Assembly (NCBI GenBank): GCA_036939975.1
Contig: JALLPB010002204.1
Location: forward strand, 1-14,231
Length of the DNA stretch: 14,231 nucleotides
Reading direction: 5' to 3'
Origin: Cyclostephanos tholiformis
Lineage: Eukaryota; Bacillariophyta; Thalassiosirophyceae; Thalassiosirales; Thalassiosiraceae
The translations under genes were made by a program, and so were the position numbers. Positions 8,304 through 14,231 of this stretch are shown piece by piece. Under the pieces are notes generated by a model. It saw only the letters and a program-made list of their open reading frames with translations. It was not told the origin of the DNA and made no database searches. The stretch's first letter is position 1; each line of letters starts with the position of its first letter.

Positions 8304-9626
8304 TCAATGAAAAAGGGAAAAGGACGGCAGCTGCACCCGCCGTGACTTGTCGCCGCCAATATTCCTCCGTGTTTCCGCATTGTCTTGGTGGTTGCGTTGA
8401 CGGGGGTCTTCTGCTGAGACGACACGTGGGGCTACGTCAGGGATCGTTCGAAACGATCGAAATGTGAGCATGAGCTTGGCGACGTGTCGCGAGAATTGCT
8501 CCACCTGCTTTCTGATGTAACGCAGGAAAGCGTCGCTCGACCATCTGCCGATGAGCATGATGGTATAAACTGGCACCCCTGCCAAGTACATTTTTATCGC
8601 TGCACCTGATCGGAGTGAGTGAGTTCCGATCTCGTGTGGTTCGAAACCAAGACGAGCGCTTCCGATTGCCGATGCTGCTGCGCGAAGTCTCGTCAACACT
8701 TGGGACGAAGCAATTGTGTTCAGCCTTCCACCGCCGCTTTTGTAGGTGCAGATTGGGGTGTCGGCCGTCATGCCTGAGTAGCCCCACATGCAATTGACGA
8801 GGCGAGCCAATTGCAGGACTGGGCAGAGGACTTTATCGTCCATTCGACCGTGGATTACCGTGTCATCTTTCTGGTCATTTTTCTGCATCTCGAAGGTGGC
8901 GACGCTGTCGGCAGATTCCAAAACGGCCAATGGTGCCGGAATGATGTGCCCTTCTTTGAAAAATTGGATGTTCCGCAAGCACAGAATCTTTGTCCTGCCT
9001 TCCTCTGCTTTAGGTATGACCGAGTACTCTCGGGAACGGCAGGCAAAGAAAGCTGCTCCGATAGTTAGTTGTCCTATTGCTCTGTCTAGTTCGGTGTCTT
9101 TCCTTTTCTCGATTTCATCTAGCACGATAAAGGGAAGGGCCTTTTGTTGTTTCTGTTTGGGATCTTCGTTTTTGTAGGCGCAGAATTGCCTAGATAAAAG
9201 GATGCTAAGTTCGAAGTCGTCATCTTTTGTGGGGTTCTGCCTTCCTGCCGCCCTGAAGATCTGAACCACATGTGAAATGGTGCTTCGGACTGTGCCTTGA
9301 ACCAGTACCTCATGGTGTTCCCGCATGCGTGAGAAACGTCCCTCTCTGACAGCCATAGCAAATGCTCCGAGCATGATGATTCGATCATGTCTGTCGAGCC
9401 TGTCCAGGAAGAGGTTGCTGCATCCGACCGATTCGAAGTACTCCTTCCATCTCCGCCAGGACCTAGCTTCGCCATCGTGTGTTCGTCCCATAACTGCTCT
9501 CTCACGGGCAATCGCTGCAGCAGTGATATCAGCCAAGAGCTGATCTCGTTGGGGAGGGGTGATATCGTGAAAAGGCTCGGCATCTGGTTTGGGAAATGGT
9601 GGTTGAGTAAAAAGGTGAGTTCGTCG
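8304..9626 (-). CDS. Tyrosine recombinase of the DIRS-like element
   Basis: The frame is open from 9626 to the stop at 8304; the first ATG in it is at 9491. The protein would join element DNA to the host genome by site-specific recombination, in place of an integrase. Numbered from codon 9536, the catalytic set is visible: an arginine in the A-C-R-S-R-E-Y motif (167), H306 and R309 in THSLRSG, W332 in GRW, and the nucleophile Y340 in FLRYIRKQV. An N-terminal SAM-like region (about 20-120) precedes the core. The 5' 508 bases overlap the end of the RT frame, which is read in a different phase. This suggests a -1 frameshift or separate initiation. The C-terminal 45 residues are polar and unassigned. 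All catalytic positions are intact. Confidence 0.85.
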   Translation of the reverse strand, partial: RRTHLFTQPPFPKPDAEPFHDITPPQRDQLLADITAAAIARERAVMGRTHDGEARSWRRWKEYFESVGCSNLFLDRLDRHDRIIMLGAFAMAVREGRFSRMREHHEVLVQGTVRSTISHVVQIFRAAGRQNPTKDDDFELSILLSRQFCAYKNEDPKQKQQKALPFIVLDEIEKRKDTELDRAIGQLTIGAAFFACRSREYSVIPKAEEGRTKILCLRNIQFFKEGHIIPAPLAVLESADSVATFEMQKNDQKDDTVIHGRMDDKVLCPVLQLARLVNCMWGYSGMTADTPICTYKSGGGRLNTIASSQVLTRLRAAASAIGSARLGFEPHEIGTHSLRSGAAIKMYLAGVPVYTIMLIGRWSSDAFLRYIRKQVEQFSRHVAKLMLTFRSFRTIPDVAPRVVSAEDPRQRNHQDNAETRRNIGGDKSRRVQLPSFSLFH

Positions 9627-11338
9627 TTAGTGCGATGCCACTCGTGAGAGAGAGCATCCGCGACATTGTTGCTCTTCCCGGCGAACCACTGGCTATAACC
9701 TTTGACATCCGCAGTCAGAATGTCGACGCGAGTTGACGCTTGGATGGGGTCATCTCCTGCTTCGGTGAAGTTTGATTTTCGCATCCATCCTTTGGCTGTT
9801 GTGCTATCCGTCATCAATAGCACGCAATCGCCGCGATTGAGATGGCCTCTGATGATGTCTATCCACGGCGTGACTATTGCCGCGAGGAATTCTAATAAAT
9901 TGTTTGTTGCTCGGAATTTCAGGTCGTCGGGTATCTGCCAGCGCCAAGCAAAACCCTGATTGCTGTAACCTCCCAGTCCGGCGGGGCAAGAGTCGGAGTA
10001 GTAAACTCTGTCCGGGGAGCGAAACCCAAGTAAGTTCATGTCGATCCCCTTTCTCCCTTTTTCGAGGATTTTTAGCATCAGGACTAAATCATCTTTGCAC
10101 TCGTCGCTTAACGCTATGCTTCGTCGATTACGACCTTTTGTCAGCAAGGTTCGGAGGCAACTGAGGAAATGGAAAACCCACGGGATGACAAAGCCGACGT
10201 GGCCTAGTCGTCCTATCGTCGACTCCAATGCTTTTGTTGATGTTCTTCTGTTCTCCACCATCAATTTTATTTCTCGGGACCAAGCGATGTGTTTATGCTC
10301 GGGGAGGGTCACGGTGAGTGCGTGGAAATTGAAGTGCCAACCCAAAATAACGTTCATTTCTGCCAACCCTCCTTCCGCCGCTAATTTGTCCTTTGCTATC
10401 ATCGGTTCTCGAGGGAGAGGCTCATTTTTGTCGAGTGGTCTTGCGGCTACTTTGATCACGAGGGGAATTGCTGCCTCGAGTCTGTCTGCATTTGATGTGC
10501 CGGGTAGATCGACTGTGAGCCCGGTTGTGTCGTCGATATACACGTCTGCATAGCCGCGGTAGTCAACAGGGATGTCTACGATCAGCTCACAAGCGATCCC
10601 AAAAGGTACGTCGTCGTTGAGATATTTGCAAGCAGGGACGTCGACTTGGGACATTGCATGCAAGGTACGTGGGTCCCAATTGTCACATTTCAATAATTCA
10701 TTCGCTAAGTTGCAAATTGACTCAGACATGATTCCCCATTCGAAAGGACAAGGAGCTCCTCCAAAGGTAAGTCGTAGGGTGATGAGCATGATGTCGTCGT
10801 CGGGGAGCTGGGTTGCTTTTTTTAGGGCTGTTGAAAAATGGAGGGTCCCACGTTGGTAAGCGGATTTGTAATCAATTTTTGATGCAAGGATTCTCCTGTT
10901 TGGGAACTTCCGACGTGCTGCTAATGTCCAGTTGATTAGTCGTCTAATACAGAAACCGTATCTGCAATCCTGGAGGAGCTCTTTTTGGGATCTGCTGTTG
11001 ACGGATGTCCCCGACGACCACTTCCAGCTTTGGTTGTGCGTGAGGCGATCTTTGGGAACAATGAGGCCTAGCTCGTTGATGGTGTTTTGCCCAATAATGT
11101 TCATTGGGGCCATGCAAAGGTCCGGAATCAAAGTGGCACTCGAAAGTGGAAGAAGTAAGCTATATCCGAATTTGACATCTTTGCTGACGAGCTTTTTAAA
11201 AAGGTCTGGTTGCTGAGATGCGCCTTTGTGATTCCCGAAGGCAAGTGCATCTTCGATGTCATTTCTGCGTGCATCTTTGCTTATTGATTCTAAAGGCCAC
11301 TTGCTTCCTTCGTCTAGGAAAGCTTTCTTCTCGGCCAA
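9119..11338 (-). CDS. Reverse transcriptase and RNase H of the DIRS-like element
   Basis: About 739 residues that copy element RNA into DNA and remove the RNA strand. Counted from 11338, the RT palm shows motif A KIDYKSAY with D156, motif B FGGAPCPFEWG (192-202) and motif C YIDD (267-270). The RNase H core shows D449 (YYSDS), E483 (NNLLEF), D511 (MTDSTTAKGW) and D561 (NNVADALS), so all four acidic residues are present. Codon 11338 is TTG, not ATG. The frame is open from 11449, but the recognisable protein upstream of about 11330 lies in another frame, so this domain probably continues from that upstream pol segment after a -1 shift. The last 140 or so residues overlap the recombinase gene and may be a read-through shadow. 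Confidence 0.88.
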   Translation of the reverse strand: MAEKKAFLDEGSKWPLESISKDARRNDIEDALAFGNHKGASQQPDLFKKLVSKDVKFGYSLLLPLSSATLIPDLCMAPMNIIGQNTINELGLIVPKDRLTHNQSWKWSSGTSVNSRSQKELLQDCRYGFCIRRLINWTLAARRKFPNRRILASKIDYKSAYQRGTLHFSTALKKATQLPDDDIMLITLRLTFGGAPCPFEWGIMSESICNLANELLKCDNWDPRTLHAMSQVDVPACKYLNDDVPFGIACELIVDIPVDYRGYADVYIDDTTGLTVDLPGTSNADRLEAAIPLVIKVAARPLDKNEPLPREPMIAKDKLAAEGGLAEMNVILGWHFNFHALTVTLPEHKHIAWSREIKLMVENRRTSTKALESTIGRLGHVGFVIPWVFHFLSCLRTLLTKGRNRRSIALSDECKDDLVLMLKILEKGRKGIDMNLLGFRSPDRVYYSDSCPAGLGGYSNQGFAWRWQIPDDLKFRATNNLLEFLAAIVTPWIDIIRGHLNRGDCVLLMTDSTTAKGWMRKSNFTEAGDDPIQASTRVDILTADVKGYSQWFAGKSNNVADALSHEWHRTNDELTFLLNHHFPNQMPSLFTISPLPNEISSWLISLLQRLPVREQLWDEHTMAKLGPGGDGRSTSNRSDAATSSWTGSTDMIESSCSEHLLWLSERDVSHACGNTMRYWFKAQSEAPFHMWFRSSGRQEGRTPQKMTTSNLASFYLGNSAPTKTKIPNRNNKRPFPLSC

Positions 11339-11799
11339 AGTGGATGAAGACTGAAGATCACGTGCAGGGATGAAGTGGGTCTGAACTCCATACCTGGACC
11401 GAGTGGTGAGTTCGATTGTGCTTTTAATGCCTCGCCTAAGTTGAGGTTGTCATGTTCTAACACCACTAGGTTGTGAGCCAATCCCTTGGTGGATAGTTTG
11501 AAGCTGAATTCCGGCGGGGATGGGGTGTCACATGGTGTTGACATCAGTGATTTGATTTGTTGGATCAAATCTCGTGGCCAGTCAAAATCGGACGGGTGCA
11601 AGCTGATGTTGCATTTGTCTCTCTCGGGTGGCAAAGGGGGCATACAAGGTAAGTTTGACTCACCGAGTAGCTGTGCTAGTTGTTTTGTCGACGATGCTAG
11701 TGTTGTCTCACAATGTGCTTTTTCTCGGTCTGTCGTGGATTCGCGTGATTGAAACCACGGGTTTGGAACATCGGGGGGGCTGGGCGTGACACCTCTTGC
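11314..11799 (-). pseudogene. N-terminal pol segment, out of frame with the RT domain
   Basis: The frame is open from 11799 to a TAG at 11314, with an ATG at 11643. Its end (residues around LAHNLVVLEH, LGPGMEFRP and HPLWPRR) reads as the natural lead-in to the RT protein, which continues one base out of phase at AFLDEGSKWP. The switch point lies in the A-run AGAAGAAAG (minus strand, about 11318-11330). A single missing A explains it. It is therefore probably the broken 5' end of one pol gene, not a separate gene. The upstream part (11799-11643) is proline-rich and unassigned. Confidence 0.65.
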
Positions 11800-11933
11800 T
11801 TAGGAGGCAGGCCGGCTGGGATGGAATTTTTCTCATTGGTTTTCTTGGGGGCCGAAAGGGGATCGAGGAAAGGGAAAGGGAGGTCGGGGGGTTTTGGAGG
11901 TGGTCGGATGTCGCTAGACTCCGACCTGATCAG

Positions 11934-12242
11934 TCAGGTCGCTTTCTTCTTCGCAATTTCCGCATGGCACTTGGTGAGAAAAGCTCTCATCTCCGCCTTT
12001 TTTGCCTCTGGAATTTTATCGCTTGGGACATGGCTAATGACACGTGAGCAAATGTCGTAACAGTCCCCCTTTATGTGCCACCGTGCACACATCCGAATCT
12101 TGTCGGTCCATGCGGGTCGGTCGTATGGGAGGATGTTCACGAAGTCTTCCTTCCAGTTCTCGCCGGCGATGAGCTTGAATTCGGGTAGTTGTGTAGGGTT
12201 TTGCATGCTTGTGCCTTTCCCGTCTTCGCTCTTGCGCTTCTT
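11934..12242 (-). pseudogene. C-terminal gag segment with CCCH-like zinc knuckle
   Basis: This frame holds a basic stretch (KKRKSEDGK), then NPTQLPEFKL and a C-x8-C-x3-C-x5-H motif (C40, C49, C53, H59, counted from the ATG at 12206), ending in a lysine tail at 11934. The spacing is close to CCCH fingers (C-x8-C-x5-C-x3-H) but has the last two gaps swapped. It would bind element RNA in the particle. It continues the upstream gag after a -1 shift at GATAAAAG (about 12238-12250 region), where one A appears to be missing. An 18-base hairpin (11923-11940) spans its stop codon. Confidence 0.6.
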
Positions 12243-13006
12243 TTATCCTCTTCCCTCGATATTTTCGGTGCCTTTAATCTTGGGTCCGAGTTCTTTCTGT
12301 GATCGTCTGACTCGTCGGAGGAATTCATTCTCGAAAAGGCGGGCGGGAGGGAGATGTTGAAGGTACCGTTGAGAACGGCGTCAATGACATCGTCAAATTC
12401 CAAGCACTTGTCGTTGACGTCCTTGCGTGAGTTCTCAGCCTGTTCGCATGATTTTAGCCAACGTTGAACGCGTCGATCAATTGCGAACAAAAATTTTGCC
12501 GTGAAAAACTCATCTAACGCGATTTGATCCCAAAAACATTTCTTGTTCCTTGCGATTGTAAAGTGGAGGGAGTTCAGACACTCGGTGAGGAAACTTTCGT
12601 CACCAAAGAAAATGCTCATGGCCTTCTGGAAGAGCTGGACTTGAATCCCGAGGCTGTTGATGTCCGATGGTACGTGGACTGATTGTTTCAAAGACGCTTT
12701 GATGTCGTCGACTGACTTCCTTTGCCCCTCTTCGCGTAGTAAATGACAGACGAGGAAATCTTCTTGGCGCGTATCTGTGTTTGGTTCCTGTTCTCGAAAG
12801 GCAAAGATGGTGAAGTTGCTCGGCGTGCTTGAGTCGGAGTAGAGGAATTGGCCGAGATAAAGGGCATTTGTTGTCCCCATTGGGAAGGTAATGTCGGGGG
12901 CATTCAATTCCTTGAACTGGTGTACTAAATCGTACTGGGCCATGCCCACGTTGTCTTGATTGAGGAATCGAGTGCACAATGTGGGGAGGGTCACGGATTC
13001 GTCGCC
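12137..13006 (-). pseudogene. Central gag-like segment after an in-frame stop
   Basis: The frame continues directly from the upstream gag segment after the TGA at 13009-13007, with no phase change. There is no ATG near its start. It contains motifs typical of gag-like proteins I know from diatom retroelements: GTTNALYLGQFLY, SPSNFTIFAF-like (here TPSNFTIFAF), IKASLKQSV, IALDEFFTAKFLFAIDRRVQRW, and VLNGTFNISLP. The final 35 or so residues before the stop at 12137 are out of the natural frame, which moves to the zinc-knuckle segment. Structural gag role is inferred from position before the RT and from the basic and zinc-knuckle tail. Confidence 0.6.
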
Positions 13007-13918
13007 TCATGGTGCTGTTGCTCTCCCGATCATCCTGATGATGCTTGGGTGAATTTTCTTTGTCCGGTCCATCTTTGAGTCCTCTCTAACCTCCTGACAT
13101 TGGTAGAACCTGTTCTGGATGAGGTTCGACTCGGCGAGGACTTCGGTTTGGGCTGAGAGGCCGTGGGTGAGTTGTTGGAGAAGGGAAGGGAAATCTTCGT
13201 TAGCTGTCATGTTACCCTCCCCGACAGGCACTTGGTGACTAGAGCGAGAGATGCAAGATGCGTGGCGTTGAGCGTTGTGCCTGAAGATCTCGTTATCATC
13301 TGGGGAGACGGAGTAACGAGTCTTGGGGATGGATCCACGACGAACCCCATACAACCAGGCGTTGATGTCGTTGGCGTGGTTCGCTGGGTTCCCGTTGAGT
13401 GATGTGAGGGCGTCTGCGGTTAGGCTGTCGGTGAAGGATTGTGCTGTTGTATTCATCAGAGGAATGAGCTTGAAAGGGTCCGTTGAATTTGAAGTTAGAA
13501 TTGCGTTCCGAAAAACTGGACCCGGAATATATATAGCCGATCCTTCGAAACCAGGTAATCCTTCGGTCGGAGTTGGGATGTCATCGACATCTTGAGCTGT
13601 CATGCAGCCTGAGAGTTTGTCGACTGTGGGCACGATGATGATGCAATTGCGGAGCGCCGATTCCAAATCGACGATGACGCTCACTGCCTGAGGGCCCAAA
13701 CCCAGCATGCAGACCAGGGGGGAGTGAAGGATCATGATCCTCTTGTCTGGCCCTGCTGCTAAAATAATTGTGTCGATATCTTCAGTAACTTGTTGTAGCT
13801 TCGTAGTTTTGTTGTCATTGGTGCTAAGTGTGTTGCTGAAAGCTTGAAGGTTTTGATTGCCGGCGTCATTGCTGGAGTGGTGAAGAAACCAATCAGACCA
13901 ACTACTCTGTAATGCCAT
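13007..13918 (-). pseudogene. N-terminal gag-like segment ending in an in-frame TGA
   Basis: Starts with an ATG at 13918 and runs 303 residues to TGA (13009-13007). It is the first ORF of the element and has no enzyme motif. The end (KKIHPSIIRMIGRA) flows into the next segment in the same frame, so the TGA most likely interrupts one gag of roughly 675 residues made of this, the central segment and the zinc knuckle. Read-through of TGA or a genuine two-ORF arrangement are alternatives. The leader 13919-14067 upstream shows no coding signal. Confidence 0.6.
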
Positions 13919-14067
13919 ATTGCTTTGTTATCTTTGCTGTGTTAGCTTTTTAGAATCTATGCTTTACTCCGATTCGATCGCGGGAGGCGGGAAGCCGATG
14001 ATCGATGCAATCGAAAGTGAAGGCGGAATGAGACTTCCAAAGTTTTTCAATCTGCTTCGGGAAAATT

Positions 14068-14205
14068 TTAAAATAAATATTTCATCAGCTTCCCCCCTAC
14101 AGCTCTCTTAGCTCCTCGATTAAGCGTCCAAACAACAAATGCATATCCCAAACTCACTGAAAGAAAAATTGCCAAAAGCACCAAGAACTTTGAAAGAGCC
14201 ACCAT
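14068..14205 (-). CDS. Small hydrophobic single-pass protein (hypothetical)
   Basis: A 45-residue ORF with ATG at 14205 in a fair context (G at -3, G at +4) and TAA at 14068. Residues 6-26 form a continuous hydrophobic stretch (FLVLLAIFLSVSLGYAFVV region), followed by a basic tail (R30, K33, R34, K39, K42). That is the layout of a signal anchor or signal peptide. It lies 149 bases upstream of the gag ATG on the same strand. It could be an element leader ORF, the first exon of a host gene interrupted by the insertion (a GTAGGG that could serve as a donor lies inside it), or chance. No family recognised. Confidence 0.3.
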   Translation of the reverse strand: MVALSKFLVLLAIFLSVSLGYAFVVWTLNRGAKRAVGGKLMKYLF

Positions 14206-14231
14206 TGCAGATCTTTTGGTTCTCAATTGCT

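Larger units (their letters stand above)
8304..13918 (-). mobile_element. DIRS-order (tyrosine recombinase) retrotransposon, gag-pol damaged
   Basis: In transcription order (minus strand) this holds a gag-like protein, a reverse transcriptase with RNase H, and a tyrosine recombinase. No DDE integrase, aspartic protease or DAM-type methyltransferase was recognised, and there are no long direct repeats at both ends. RT plus RNase H plus tyrosine recombinase defines the DIRS order (DIRS, PAT and Ngaro groups). The given coordinates cover the coding part only. The true ends lie between about 8123 and 8303 on one side and at or beyond 13919 on the other. An in-frame TGA and two -1 frame changes suggest a copy that can no longer make a full gag-pol. 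The group cannot be fixed without the terminal repeats. Confidence 0.85.

Noticed and set aside
8811..11216. Plus-strand ORFs opposite the RT and recombinase
   Set aside because: They are antisense shadows of a strand that carries complete catalytic motifs.
1..14231. tRNA, rRNA, riboswitch or bacterial-type operon features
   Set aside because: None seen on reading both strands. The intron-containing genes and retroelement mark a eukaryotic region.

Overview
The window looks like nuclear DNA of a eukaryotic microalga, most likely a diatom or other stramenopile. Three things point there: GT-AG (and one GC-AG) introns of about 85-195 bases inside genes, a PRP4-type spliceosomal kinase, and a tyrosine-recombinase retroelement whose gag and pol proteins resemble predicted proteins I know from diatom genomes. 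The lineage is inferred from protein resemblance; no marker gene is present. One ambiguous base (N at 7976) shows this is a draft assembly.

Layout. Positions 1-195 hold an inverted pair of short tandem repeats. Positions 381-3729 (+) hold a six-exon gene for a protein of about 902 residues built from five consecutive bacterial-type PH domains and a short C-terminal tail. I derived its exon structure from the internal homology of the five domains. It includes a 45-base exon and one GC-AG intron. A convergent 202-base gap follows. Positions 7628-3932 (-) hold a two-exon gene for a PRP4-like (PRPF4B) protein kinase of about 1196 residues, with a very long low-complexity N-terminus. Positions 7629-8303 carry no gene. 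They hold a TATA-like upstream region, two copies of a 104-base unit that ends in inverted repeats, a 17-base tandem duplication and a perfect hairpin.

Positions 8304-13918 (-) are the coding part of a DIRS-order retrotransposon: gag, reverse transcriptase, RNase H and tyrosine recombinase, with no integrase or protease seen. The gag-pol part is broken by an in-frame TGA and by two -1 frame changes at short A-runs, while the RT/RNase H and recombinase frames are open and keep their catalytic residues. The last 300 bases hold a 45-residue hydrophobic ORF (-) that is not obviously part of the element.

The two host genes share no visible pathway. The PH-repeat protein is probably a membrane or lipid-binding scaffold (inference), and the kinase acts in pre-mRNA splicing. 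The most unusual items are the five-fold bacterial-type PH protein with its unusual splicing, and the RT-RNase H-recombinase element with its long RT/recombinase overlap.
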